The notes under the pieces: model-generated
The model's input: the letters and a program-made list of their open reading frames with translations, nothing else
The model's database searches: none
Told to the model about the DNA's origin: nothing
DNA from: Macrothele yani
Lineage: Eukaryota > Arthropoda > Arachnida > Araneae > Macrothelidae
DNA: 64,000 bases
Assembly (NCBI GenBank): GCA_039090855.1
Contig: CM077025.1
Location: forward strand, 96,638,489 to 96,702,488
Direction: 5' to 3'
Part shown: positions 21,148 through 32,974 of the stretch, piece by piece
How positions within the stretch are numbered: position 1 is the first letter of the stretch
How the letters are laid out: each line of letters starts with the position of its first letter
Translations under genes and position numbers: made by a program

Positions 21148-23067
21148 ATTGTTTTGATCTAAATAATAGTATAGAAAATGTGACATTCAAACAATGGATG
21201 TAATTAGAGAAGAGAACAGTTCTTGAAACATTATCAAAATACACACAGGAGTTTTTGGATCTGTTTGGAAAACTACCAGCACTGCTTCACTATTCTTTTA
21301 TAGCAACTCACCAGTCATCTAAGACACAATAACAGGAAATCAGTGCGTAGTAATTTGTAACTTTGCTGAAAATTATTCTTTTGTATTTACAAGATGCAGC
21401 TCAGGGATTTCACTGGAACAATGCCCAGGCAACCCTGCATCCTATAGTTATGTACTACCATGATGAGAAAACTCATAACCTAGGAAATGTAAGTTTTGTG
21501 ATTACATCCAATTTCCTAATTCATAACAGTATAGCTGTTCATCTGTTTCAGCGTTACCTAATTAATTTCATGCAGTCGCATTTTTCTCAGAAACCTGAAA
21601 AGATATTTTATTTTTCTGATGGAGCAGCTTCACAATACAAAAACAAGTCAAACTTCCTCAACTTGTGCTACCATGAGCTTGCCTTTAATATAAAAGCAGA
21701 ATGAAATTTTTGCAACAGCACATGGCAAAAATGCATGTGATGGGATAGGGGGGGGACTGTGAAGCAGTTAGCTGCAAAGGCAAGTTTACGACTTGTTTAT
21801 AATGATCAAATCATGACCCCATGCCAACTCTTTGAATGGCCTAGTGCTAATATTGCCTCCATTCGCTTTCAGTTTGCAACAACAGAAAATTACAAAGAGG
21901 AGGGAATTATCCTTAAAAGTACAATAACTTCTTCTAAGACAATAAGTGGTACTTAGAAACTCCATTGTTTCATTCCTGCATGAAAACACAAATTTTATTA
22001 GTCAAAGCTTATTCACTTTCTGAGCATTTTAAAGAAGAGATATGCGTAACAGACGAAGCTGAAGAGAAGAGTTTGGAAAATGTGGTAGGTTTTGTGATTA
22101 GTAAATACTCAGAGCTCTGGTGGTTTAGATGTGTACTGGGTGTGAATGAGGCCACAGAAGAGGTCAAAGTGAGCTTCCTGGAGCCACATGACTCCATCAT
22201 ACAAGTATCCTGAATCACCGGATATATTACTGGTTCATAAAACTGATGTTTTGTTAAAAGTTGACCCTATGGCAGCTACTGGAAGAGTATATAATTTAAC
22301 AATTATGGAGACAAAGAATGCAAATCAAGCACTGGCATACAAGTGTGGCAAAATTTAAAGGAAGGGAAAACAGCATTGTACATATAAAAGAAAAAAATAT
22401 TTTGTTAGTGTAATTATGCACATTGAACGTTATACAGAATTACGAATTGAATTGGACTGGAACACAGTTTCAAATATCTTAGATGCTTATTTTCATTGTT
22501 TAGCATTCACAATGCTTGGAAGAACATGTATGACATTTTACACAAACCAAATGAAGAATGCCCTGCCAGTCAGGGTTGGAACCAGGAAGTACATCTGGCT
22601 CATTTAAGTTGCATTGTTCTATGTTTTTTTTTTTTTTTTTTATAGTGATCCCGTTGAGATCCCGTTATGAAACTTTCAGGATATGTAGAAAAATAATTTA
22701 TGTTAAACATATATTTTTTTCAGATGTATTTAAAGACACTTGTTTTTTAATATTAATTTTTAATGACCTTGAAATTTTAATAGTGTCACGTCACATATCA
22801 AATGAAAGCCCAACTAAAGATCTTCAAAATGAGCCATAATTCATGAGCCTAGCTCAACCAGAACCAGAGTAATTGGCAGTTCAAGTTTGCTCAGCAAATA
22901 AAATTTCATGTTTTTTTTGAAATTTTAAAATTCAATAACTAAAAAATGGATGCATTAGAAATTATGAAAAAATCATGTTCATTTATATTGATAACACTAC
23001 AAATATACCAAGTTTCACAAAAATCAAAAATGGTTGTGTTGTGAGCCTGGTTGATTTGACATGGAAT

Positions 23068-23760
23068 CAAAGAATATCTAATGAGAAGAAGTTAAGGCTC
23101 AGCGAAACGTAACTAGCGCCGCCATATCTTCAAGGGAAAAATGCAGTGCACGGAAGCCAACATACAGGCTGATGCCGGAGCAGACAGAGAAGACTGCGCA
23201 TGCATATTTCTGTTGACTTCAATTTTGGGGTAAAGAACAATCAGCCGAGCTACTCACAGCACATGATTGTTGCCTTCTCGGTCGCATAATCACTTCGCAT
23301 ATCGGATATGTTAGTTTTGTTACGCCAATTGCGTTAGTTAAGGCTTTTGGTTGTTCTTCAGTTTTTCAGAAACATTTTCAGTAATGCCAAATACTAGGGA
23401 ATGTCTGCATTTTGTACAGATCCTTAGGCCTAACTGTAATATTTTCTAAAATTTAATTTAAATAGTAATACTAATGTTATTGCATATTTTTCTCACCAAA
23501 ATAACGGATGTGCGAGATATCAGAAAACAGCAGCAACAACAACAACAAAAAACTGCTCTATGCAAATAGTCATCAGATCGAAGGAAACCATCGTGGATCA
23601 AAGAAAAGCTTCACTGCCGTAGTCCCCCTAATGTGTTTTGCTCCTGAATGTTAACTTTCCTGCAGATCATATTATCTCTTAAGATGTGGTGGCGCTGTTG
23701 CCGCCTGTTTTACGTTATCTCTTTGAGAGTTGACCTTTTTTAAGCGTTAGATATTCTTTG
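23068..23760. mobile_element. MITE, 693 bp, inserted in the long TIR
   Basis: The ends are CAAAGAATATCTAA at the left and TTAGATATTCTTTG at the right (perfect 14-bp TIR). Imperfect inverted similarity continues inward (GCGCCGCCATATCTT against AAGATGTGGTGGCGC). The 7-bp target duplication ATGGAAT is at 23061-23067 and 23761-23767. Removing it restores the terminus TTTGACATGGAATGACCC of the host transposon, the reverse of its other end. It has no coding capacity. Confidence 0.92.
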
Positions 23761-24236
23761 ATGGAATGACCCATTTCTTAGTTTTCAGTGACATCAAAAC
23801 AGCAATCGGAGAGAGGCAGAAAAAAAAAAAAAAATGGGAATATACACAGTTCTGCCATAAATACTGCAGGGTGTCATCTACTGGACAGGAAAGTCAGAAA
23901 TTTTGCTTTGGGGTCATGATTTTTTTATTTTACTTTGAGTAATTGTTCATTTTCTGGCTACAATCTAAGTAATTTTCCATGCATCGACCATATAAGACAT
24001 AATAAGAGATCTTGTGCCCTCCCCATGAAGAAAATGGTTCAAGCAAACAACATTTTAACATAGAAATATATGTACAAAATGTTGTTTACAAAGTTTTGAA
24101 ATCAGTTTAGCAATTTAATTTATGCTGCTTATGAAGTTAACATTTTTCAAGTATAATAAAATCATACTGGCAATAGTGAGTATTTCAACTTATTTTAGGT
24201 GCACTCAAAGTATGGCAAGCCGGATTTTTGTTACTA

Positions 24237-25500
24237 CAGAGGGTAAGTCGAAAGTTTTGCAATATTTCTATCACTTTAAGTCTTCATGCATACATTTACG
24301 ATGAAAACTGACTAGCATTCAAGTATAGGCCATCGTGTGGCACCGTCTTTAGCCATCTGTCTACCAGTTCTTGTCCTTCAAAGCGAAGAACTCCTTCACC
24401 ACAACTGCCACCTCTTCCTAGTTGTTGAAGTGCTGCCCGTGAAGGAAGTGGGCCATGGACCGGAACAAGTAATAATCCGATGGGGCAAGATCCGGACTAT
24501 ATGCTGGGTGTGGCATCAATTCGATGCCCTCAAGTTCCTGGAGTTCTGCATGGATCATTCACGCGGTATGAGGCAGAGCGTTGTTCTGCTGTAGGAGAGT
24601 GCGCTTTCTGTTCACCAGTGCCGGGTACTTCTTCTCCAAAATGGCATACATCCACTCCAGCTGTTCAGAGTAGAGGCTAGCATTGATGGTCTGATCGTCT
24701 GGAACAAATTCGTAATGGATTATCCCCTCGAAATTCCACCAGACGCAGAGAATCACCTTGTGCTCAAAGTGCCCACGTTTGGCAAGAGGTTCAGGAAGCT
24801 GGCCCGGGCTCAACCATTGCCAATTGTGCATTAGCATTATACAAATAAGACCCACTTTTCATCGCATGTAACGATCCTCTTGGTGAAACATACATCATGC
24901 AGGTTTTCTAGGAGTTTCATGCACACTTCCACTCGGCGGTTTACTTTGGCTGGCGTCAGTTCCTGAAGAACAATGCGGCAGCTCCTGTTGACCTTGCCGA
25001 GGTCCTAAAGGTGACGAACCATGGTGCTCTGTGATATGCCCAGGTCGCCTGATAATCTACGAGTGCTGATTGTCGAATTTGCCTGTACGGCCTGGCGGCA
25101 CAGCCTCCGAATCCACGATTCGTGGCCTACCTGACCTTGGCTGATTGTCGAGGTTTGTCACTCGAGCAAAAATTTTTGAACGATCTGTTTGCGGTGCTGT
25201 GGTCCACGGGACCTTCCCCTTTCTCATGACAAATGTTTTGTGTTGCTTGAGCAACGTTATGGCTGAGTTCAAACTCGTGAAGCAAAAGTTCCCTAATTAG
25301 CCGGTTGTGGCTGTTCATCTTTAAGGTGTACCAACCACAGACATAACGACGACATGCAATGCTGTTCACAGCAACATCTACCACATTATATCCCTTTCGA
25401 ATGACTGCAGCGCATGACTTGAACTAGTTTAAACATGTGACATACCCGCTGTAGCACGTGCATTTATTCAAATATTGCAAAACGTTCAACTCACCCTCTG
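24237..25500 (-). mobile_element. mariner element (1,264 bp, broken transposase)
   Basis: TA flanks at 24235-24236 and 25501-25502. The TIR reads CAGAGGGTAAGTCGAAAGTT on the left and reverse CAGAGGGTGAGTTGAACGTT on the right, continuing TTGCAATATT, about 31 bp. Minus-strand pieces: NRLIRELLLHEFELSHNVAQ, KGEGPVDHSTANRSFKNF, then after gaps HFEHKVILCVWWNFEGIIHY, INASLYSEQLEWMYAILEKK and QQNNALPHTA (second D block). These are mariner-type signatures. The frames are shifted at several places. Confidence 0.93.
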
Positions 25501-25502
25501 TA

Positions 25503-26099
25503 GCAGAAGAGCAGGGGCACTTTTTTTGTAGTAAAAGAGGGTGGTAGAATTTGTCCCCTCTTTAATATACTTACATATACCATGTGATAATAAAATAAGT
25601 ATCCCTATTCTCAGATCTCTAGAAAAGTGAAAACAAAAATGGAGATATCGTGCCAGAAGTTGGTAGGTAGCTTATTGAGCTGATGGGAAAATGATTTAGT
25701 GAGGAAGGGAAAAATTTAGTTCAAAATTGTGTCGCTAGGGAAACAGTGGCGCTGCAAATGGAAAAAAAAAAAGCAGACGTGTGTGAATTTACTGATTATT
25801 GACAGCACACCCATTTTAGGGCAAAATCTGCTCAACCTGCTGGCCACTAGAAGAGATTGTCTGTGACGCACAGCAGAAGCATCACAGCTGAAATGCAAGC
25901 AATTGCAGGGCATGCACATGCAAAGTTTTGTAGGCAAATGTTCACCTGCAAATTTGGCATGCTGCATCTGCCAGGATAAAAGTGGCAGTGATCAGGCTGC
26001 CGGTAGTAATTATTGTTCTTGCAAAGAAGCGACATGCATCATTGGTAAAATTTTATTATCAAAATCAAAGGAATACCAATAGTGCACTATGCCAGCATC
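25503..26099. other. Intron stretch, no gene seen
   Basis: No recognisable gene. The sequence contains a short A run at 25766-25775 and some GC-richer text around 25850-26000, including CTGGCCACTAG and CAGGATAAAAGTGGCA. Nothing is confidently assignable. Confidence 0.4.
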
Positions 26100-26700
26100 A
26101 ATGAATCAAAGGATTACAGTGAGAACCCTTTTCACCTGTGGTGTTGAGGAGGAGGATACAGAAGTTTTAAGACACTGGTGAATTGGGTATTGTATCAGGA
26201 AGAGGACGTCTGCCAGTTTACAAAAATGTCGTGGATGAAGTTGCAGTTGCCAGTGCTGACAGGGCATGCTGGAATTCACTCTCGCACAGCAGTGCCATAG
26301 CAGTTGCACCTTCCATGGTCAGCAGTCTGCAAAGCGCTAGGGTCCATTGTGATACATGGTATCCATACAAGAACTGCTACAGGGCGACGAGGAACAATAC
26401 TTAGACTTCACTCTGATTCCTGGCCCAGGTGAAGGCTGACAGCCGGTGACCTTGGGCTATCCTGGTCAGATGAGGTATATTTCTCTATTACCTGGACTGT
26501 GAACTCGCAGAACTGTTGAATATCGAGAACTGCGTGACCAGCTGCTATTCACAGATGACCTCTACAGAGTTCATAATGTGACAGTATAGTGTGGCTTCAC
26601 ACCAGATTTCATCGTTGGACCATTTTTCTTCAAAACCACCACACACCAGGGCTCACTAAGGTGCATTATAACCAGTTATCAATGCTGCATTCTTCTGTGA
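26100..26700 (+). pseudogene. Transposase-like remnant (Tc1/mariner type, tentative)
   Basis: Short in-frame pieces at 26520-26690 read EYRELRDQLLFTDDLYRVHN then CGFTPDFIVGPFFFKTTTHQ, broken by a stop. The FIVGPFFF pattern resembles the segment after the second catalytic residue in one Tc1/mariner-type transposase group. Upstream text from 26130 looks like its degenerate N-terminal half. No terminal repeats were found. Confidence 0.4.
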
Positions 26701-26751
26701 CAGGTCATAGTGAGAAGGATTGGCAGTGAAACACGTAACACACAAAAAAGT

Positions 26752-27579
26752 AGAATTCTTAATATCGTCATATCACACATAAGTTACGTTAAAATTATAA
26801 GTGGTGGGACGTTTCGGTAGTGACTTCTACTTTCATCACCCATGGAGTGAAACATGTGGAATGAACCATGTGGTATAAGCATCAGTTGTTGCTAGATTTC
26901 AAAATAGCTTTCCAAATGATAGGGATGTGAAAAGGTGTGTCTGTATTGCAGGTGTTAGGGGTAAGGTAGATTTCAATGCTTTCACGGTACCCGAGGGCTT
27001 TCCGATTGCTGAATGAAGCGTTAAGTTTAACATTTTGCCAAAAACATATCATATCGTTTAAACAATACGATACGTTTTCGGCAAAATTGGGAATTGCCAA
27101 AAATGTATAAAACGTATCGCTTGATTCAGCAATTGGAAAGCACTCAGGTACCGCGAAAGCATTGAAATTTACATGTTACACGTATCGCTCCGTTCAGCAA
27201 TCGGAAAGCCCTCGGGAACCATGAGTCGTACCATGAAAGCTACCTTTTGCCAGTCGGGAGTCGTGGACGTATCGTCTGCGATTCCTAATTGGCAAAATGT
27301 TAAGCGTATCGCTCCGTTCAGCAATTGGAAAGCCCTCAGGTACCGCAAAAGCATTGGAATCTACCTTACCCCTAACACCTGCAATACAGACACACCTTTT
27401 CACATCCCTATCATTTGGAAAGCTATTTTGAAATCTTGCAACAACTGATGCTTATACCACATGGTTCATTCCACATGTTTCATTCCATGGCTGATGAAGG
27501 TAGAAGTCACAATCGAAACATCCCACCATTTATAGTTTTAATGTAACTTATGCGTGATATGATGATATTAGGAATTCTA
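26752..27579. mobile_element. Foldback / long inverted-repeat element (about 830 bp)
   Basis: The left arm begins AGAATTCTTAATATCGTCAT (26752). The right arm ends as its near-reverse complement ATGATGATATTAGGAATTCT (27579). The arms match for about 290 bp with scattered differences. Shared internal landmarks include CATGTGGAATGAACCATGTG, CAGGTGTTAGGGGTAAGGTA and, toward the centre, CAGCAATYGGAAAGCCCTC units in both orientations. TA flanks are possible. It has no credible coding region, consistent with a non-autonomous foldback element able to form a long hairpin. Confidence 0.8.
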
Positions 27580-27839
27580 ATTTTCTGTGGCATGTTATTC
27601 CCACTTTGCAGGAATGACAATGCTTGGACACTATCATGTTCATGCAATTCACATGTCCATTGTTCCTCAAGCTGCGCAATTTTTAACCAAAATTTTTTCT
27701 CCATGCCCTCAATAAGCTATTTACCAAGTTTTGTTGTGGTATCTCCATTTCTCGCTTTTGTAGAGACCTGAGAATATGGATACTTATTTTGTAACCACCT
27801 GGTGTGTGTGTGGGGGGGGGGGTTGCCTGCTTGGCACAA

Positions 27840-28115
27840 CAAGGAAGGATAGGACAAGAAACTCGTTGATCTGGAAAATGGTGGGAATTGATGACACCGT
27901 GATCAAGGTAATATCCCTAAAACGGCAATAAGCTGGACATTCCTAGAACTGACCACGTTGGACAACTGAAATACTAGACTGAGTTCCGAGACACAGGGAA
28001 AGGCCCCAGGAAAGACCATGTGGGAGATGGGTGGATGGAATTCAGAAGTATGTTGAAGTGACCTGGAGGAGACTGGCTCAAGATAGAAAGTTGTGGAAGA
28101 AACTTGTGAGATCTT
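27840..28115 (+). mobile_element. RTE-like LINE tail, family B (old copy)
   Basis: A divergent match to the family B 3' region, with landmarks AACGGCAATAAGCTGGACAT, CATGTGGGAGATGGGTGGAT and GGAGGAGACTGGCTCAAGA, equivalent to text at 3110-3310. No long open frame remains, so this is an older insertion than the copies at 2797 and 38698. It is flanked at the left by a G run (27811-27821). Confidence 0.65.
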
Positions 28116-28119
28116 CATT

Positions 28120-29420
28120 TTATACATTTTTCTCTTGAAAATTTTTTTTTTTAAACTGAAGCCAAAATTTTTATTTTGTTTTTGTATTTTGTAGCCACTG
28201 GCAGGGCCCCTACTTACAAAAGAGCAGCCCTGCCAGTAAAGAAACTCAGCTCCACCGGGAGTTGGGAAATCCCACTGCAAATCCTCCCCCACAGAGAAGA
28301 GACAGGTCTACTCTGTGTCTACCTAATTCCACTGGGAGAGATCCCCTTGCACCTCCCATGGGCTGTTATGATTCTCTTCTGATAGTGTGTTAACTGTTTG
28401 CTTTCCTTCATGGTTTGGTGTTGGGTTCCCCAGGGCTACTCCAAACTAAAGAAGTTCCTCACCCCTTTGCTCCTGCCCCACCCCAGGGCTGGTGGCCCAC
28501 CCACTCTGCTGCAGTAGTCTGTTCCCTTGCCTGCTGCTTTTGACCTTCAGGACTTATCTCATTATCAATGCACTCTTTGACCTTCTGGCTTTATTAAAAG
28601 GCAGAAAGATCCTGACTGTCCCTTCTTCATCCCTTCACCACCCTCCTCCTTCAGAAGTATAGTAACAATTGGGCAGCTTGTTCCTGCCCCATTGGATTGC
28701 GGCAATTCCTAAAATTCCAACACAAAATTTGTCAACACCAAAGCAGGAATCTGGACACAGTAAACATAAATCAGAGTATTTGCAGCACAATAAAAACTAA
28801 ACTATTTTTTTCTAAAGCATTATGAACTACGAAGTTTTGCCTTCATCAGCAGCTTTAATGTGTTCAACAGACATAAATGCAGGCAGCTCTGTATTCATTG
28901 AAACATCTTATTCAACTGTAACTACTAGTTTATTCCATAGTTTTACTTACACCAAAAACTTCACTGTGAATTTATAGAGGCTATGACTTATTACATGAAT
29001 ATACAAACCATTTAAAGTATAAACTGAACAAACTTTGTCATGTACATTTCATAGTCTTTTCTGCACAAGAAAATACACTGTTGACCCAGGAATGCATCAA
29101 TTATGTAAGCTGCTTTTTTGTTTTTTTCTCAGTATTTTACTTTTCTATAAGTATTGTAGCTTTGAAAGGTCAAACACTGAAAATTTCCAATTAATAAAAT
29201 TGTATAAATGGCACTGTTTCTTAAAAAAAAACAACAACTTGGGAATAAATTATGAATGTAACACATATATTCTGACTTCCTTTGTGTGTGTGTGAAGGTA
29301 TTGGTCTATGTTAATTTCTGGAAATTTGGGTTTGGTTTCAGGAAATTTGATTTCACAGAATAAGCACCCCTGAATGATGATTGATGTGTGTGTGAATACT
29401 GCTACCTTGGATAGGGATTT
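28120..29420. other. Intron stretch, no gene seen
   Basis: Mixed sequence with a locally GC-richer, Pro-codon-like block at 28190-28700. Open frames run on both strands there, but neither gives a recognisable protein. 28800-29420 is AT-rich. Confidence 0.4.
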
Positions 29421-29427
29421 ATATATA

Positions 29428-30757
29428 CACAGTGTGACCATTAAGTAATGAGATAAAAATTATATCAAAATAACAAACTATATTTTGAATTGTCTCTTAC
29501 ACAGATTCAAAATAATTTCCCTCCAACTCCATACAGTGGTGAGATCTTTCATGCAGGCATGCAAAGGCACAGTGGAAGTCCTGAACTGGAACCTCCTTCA
29601 GTCTGTTGGTCACACCTTGTTGCATATTCTCAGTGTTGGTGAAGCTCTCCCCTTTCAAGGTACTCTTCACCTTTCGGAAGAGAAAAAAGTTTGTGGGAGC
29701 CAAATTTAGTGAGTAGGGTGGATGCTTGACCACACAGATTGACTTCAAAGTCAGTAACTGTTTAACAGGCAGTGTACAATGTGTTGGAGTGTTGTCATGC
29801 AACAGAAACTAATTGTTTTTGTGGAACAGTTCTTTCCTGATACGTTGGATGCGGGCGTACAGATGTTGCATTACTCCTAAATAATACTGGCTGTTCAGTG
29901 TGGTGCCCTCAGGAACAAATTCGCTGTGAATAATTCTGGCAGAGTCGAAAAAAAAAACACAAAAAAAACATTGACTGTCGTCTTGACTTGTGGTTTTTGC
30001 AACTGAACTTCTTTCTGATGGGGCAGAAGACGTTACACGCTATTCCATGCTGTGGCATTTTGTTTCAGGATCAAACTGTAAACACGAACTTTCATCTCCA
30101 GTGACAATTTTTGGCAACAAATCACGATCTTGATCAACTGCATGAATGAAATTTTGACAATATGCAAGCCGGTGCTCTCTGTTTGTGTGTCAACATGTGC
30201 TGCACAAACCTTAAACAAATCTTCCTCTTGTGCATATCTTTTTCTGAGATTACCGTGGCTGTTTCCTTACTGACACCAAGCTGTTCAACTAGTAGCCTAG
30301 TGGTTATTCGCCTGTCATGGGCAACAATATCTCTAGCCTCACCACATTTTCATTTCTCCATGCAGAAACTGGACGTCTTGTGCATTATTCATTCTCGAGG
30401 GACTCCCTCCCATCTTTAAACATTGAAAACCGTGTTTAAAGATGGGAGAACACCTGTGCACAGCTCAAACAGTCATTGCCATAAACTTTTTTAGGTCTTG
30501 ATACACTTCCGTGGCAGTTTTCTCTCATTTACAGTAAAATTTTATCACAGCTGTGCTCCATTACACAACTTCTGACATGCTGCACTCACACAGTCTTACT
30601 CCAATCGTGGTCACACGAAAACTGCTGCGTCACCCGAATCGAAAGTTGCTCCTACGATTACAGAACACAGTAGCGAGCAAAATTATAAACACGGTTACTT
30701 TTATTCTAAGGGCTGCCCCATGAAAAATCAGTCTCATTACTTAATTGATACTGTGTG
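29428..30757 (-). mobile_element. mariner element (broken transposase)
   Basis: The left end TA|CACAGTGTGACCATTAAGTA and the reversed right end CACAGTATCAATTAAGTAAT share TAAGTAATGAGA; a TA follows the right end at 30758. The right boundary is uncertain by 2 bp. Minus-strand coding text includes SLNLAPTNFFLFRKVKSTLK and the C-terminus (FHCAFACLHERSHHCMELEG), typical of mariner. The N-terminal half is heavily frameshifted between 30420 and 29810. Confidence 0.85.
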
Positions 30758-30999
30758 TATGAGTACAGAAGTCTTTTAAAAATGGTCATGAAAATTGTTA
30801 ATTGGTCATAAAATTGCATTTCCCAAATTTGGTAGACACCCTCTACTGTCGCAAATTTAGCCCATCCAATAAAAAAAAATAATAAGTCTTGAGTTTTTGT
30901 TAACAGATATTAGATATCACCAAACATTACTGTTTCTATTTCAAGTAAGATATATTTGAAGCCAGCCCATAAAAATGGAACGAATGGTAAAATAAAACA

Positions 31000-31830
31000 G
31001 TGATTGGATTTCATAAGACAGGACATGATCCATCCACCATTTTTAAGCTTCTGCAAGTTCTTGGAATCAGCCGTAGTTCACCTACATGGCAATTTAGCAG
31101 TATAACGAACTCAATAGAATTGAGGACATGCATTGATATAGCCACTCTTGAAATGTCAGAAGTCCACAGGCCTTCAAAGCAGTGGATAACAGAATCCAAA
31201 GAAATCAACTATGCAAACAGAAAATTGTGGCTAGAGAGATCCATGTCACAGCTTATTAAGGTGGATCTCAGTATGAGAGCCCTCCGTAGAACACAACAGA
31301 TGCTAACCCTGGCCCTTATGAAGATCAGGAACCAAAGATCAAAAGCCTTGTTTCAATGGTACATGAACCATGTCCACAGAAAGATCCTTTTCACAGATGA
31401 CAAAATATTCACAATCAAAAAGAGCCACAGCTGCCAAAATGACAGGGTGTATGCCCTCAATTCCAACAAAACATCTGAGGTAGTTCAGATGTTCCAAAGC
31501 AGCAGTCATCCCACCTCAGTGATTGTCCGGTAAGGGATGAGTTATGGCAGTGTTACTGACTTGCATTTCTGTGAACAAGGAGTCAAAACAGCAAAAGATT
31601 ACATAATTGATGTTTTGGAAGAACATGTGAAGCCTCTGAACCATAACTCTGTTCCATGGACAGGAGTGGTCATTTCAGCAACTCAGTGCCTGCTCATATG
31701 GCAAAGATCACACAGACCTGAATTTCCAACAACGTGCCTAGCTTCATCAAAACTCAGAATTGGCCTTCTGGAATTTAAAGAATCCTGAACTTAATCCTCT
31801 GCCCAAGTTACCCCCCCCCACTGTTTCTCT
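31000..31830 (+). pseudogene. mariner-type transposase (maT/DD37D-like, tentative)
   Basis: The frame MIGFHKTGHDPSTIFKLLQV runs about 178 codons to a stop at 31531, with RKILFTDDKIFTIKKSHSCQ and NDRVYA as the first catalytic block. It continues after a one-base shift as VTDLHFCEQGVKTAKDYIID to about 31650. A last, shifted piece (FQQ...H, then SGI near 31770) marks the third acidic block. The DKIFTI...QNDRVYA wording is what I know from the maT-like branch. Terminal repeats were not found. Confidence 0.6.
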
Positions 31831-31892
31831 TCCTGACTTGTATTGCTTTTTTTGATATTTTTCTTATGTTCCATATTACTGGGAATCTACTT

Positions 31893-32960
31893 AATAGTGT
31901 AAAAGCAGTGTATGCTAGCAGTAGAGTTTGTGTACGAGTGAATGGTGTTTTATCAAAGTGGTTTTCTATTGGCACAGGAGTCTGACAAGGTTGTGTAAAT
32001 AGGTTGTGTAATGTCACCATGGCTGTTTAATATATTTATGGATGCATGCATGTTGCCAAGATGGACAATACTGGTTTATGTCTTGGTAATATTTATGTGT
32101 GCAGATTGCTGTATGCTGATGACACAGTTCTATTAGCAGAGAGCAAAAGCGAGTTCCAGAGTATGTTGTACAATATGTACGAAGTTTGCATGAAATTCAA
32201 ACTAACTCTGAATAAGGGAAAAACCAAAGTTATGGTTTTTGAGCGAGGAACTATTAGCACTGAATGTAATATAAGTCTAAATGGCACAGAGATTGACCAG
32301 GTGAATGAGTTTGTGTATTAAGAAAGCATGTTGATAGAGAGAACAAATTAGATGGCAAAATTAGTTGGCAAGTGGATTCTTCATTGAAAGTCATAGCTGC
32401 TTTAGGAGGTTTTCACAAGAACGATGGGTTCTCAAGAGAGTCCCGAATGGCTGTGTATGAAAGTGTAATTGTTCCTACTCTGATGTATGGCATGGCAGTG
32501 AAACCTGGGTACTACAGAGAAGAGGCATAGGAGTCATTTGTGTGCTGGAGAGATGCGTTACTTATGGAGGGTTTGTGGCAAGACACGTTTTGATCCTGTG
32601 AGGAATGAAGATGTGTTGTAGTTGTGTGAAATGTGAAGCAAAATGTTGTTGGCAAGGTGGAGACTAATATTCTTAGGTCGTTTGGCCATGCTGAAAGAAT
32701 GAGTGATGAGATGCTTAGAAAATCTTTTTAGCCCAAGTGGGCAGAGGAAGGCCAAGGAAGTCACGGGAGGATCAGATTCAGGAGTGCTTGCATGACAAAA
32801 AGATCATGAAGTATAGATTATCGTGTGTACGTCGTATGATGGATGTCAGTGAAAGCCGAGTAAATGAGAGGTTTGATGTGGCAACAGTAGTAAATAATCA
32901 GTTAAAAATTTATCTGGTAGTTTGTATTTCTTTGTGGACTAACCTCTGAATCTCAGAGAA
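31893..32960 (+). mobile_element. Non-LTR retrotransposon fragment, family A (reverse transcriptase)
   Basis: Broken frames give VNGVLSKWFSIGTGV(*)QGC, SPWLFNIFMDA-like text, then CRLLYADDTVLLAESKSEFQ with the YADD catalytic motif (32100-32160). NKGKTKVMVFERGTISTECN follows, then AVYESVIVPTLMYG and EGQGSHGRIRFRSACM-type text near 32740-32790. It is the same family as the minus-strand copy at 55590-56440. Frameshifts and stops make it dead, and both ends are truncated or undefined. Confidence 0.75.
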
Positions 32961-32974
32961 CATCTTAGTGATAT

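Larger units (their letters stand above)
18680..22360 (+). pseudogene. Transposase of the long-TIR element (broken, unassigned family)
   Basis: Pieces in order: TTGLSTPEKVQAIEAFNRSL at about 18687; after the Tc1 insertion, FGISNFMARKAKKLVKEKV with PDPKPGKTLDKDT (a HTH-like block, 20318-20740); a Cys-rich segment (TICGNPTSACYFSQCKNCPA) to the SINE. Next comes DAAQGFHWNNAQATLHPIVM, then FYFSDGAASQYKNKSNFLNL (21600-21665), then VKQLAAKASLRLVYNDQIMT (21759 on), and a C-terminal part to about 22358. The ASQYKN-type block is a hallmark I associate with a widespread animal transposase family. Several frameshifts, stops and two insertions make it non-functional. Confidence 0.6.
18090..23772 (+). mobile_element. 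Long-TIR DNA transposon with three nested insertions
   Basis: The terminal inverted repeats are about 470 bp: left 18090-18560, right 22641 to the end, running inward from GGGTCATACCATGTCAAATC. The flanks are ATTT (18086-18089 and 23773-23776), a possible 4-bp duplication. The right terminus is broken by a 693-bp MITE (23068-23760). Inside are a Tc1-like element (18948-20320) and a SINE (20956-21147). Without these insertions it would be about 3.4 kb. Transposase-like coding pieces are listed separately. I recognise the protein family as a widespread animal transposon but cannot name the superfamily with confidence. Confidence 0.85.

Noticed and set aside
28176..28382. Open frames on both strands in the GC-richer block
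   Set aside because: There is no motif on either strand. Overlapping open frames in GC-richer sequence are expected by chance.
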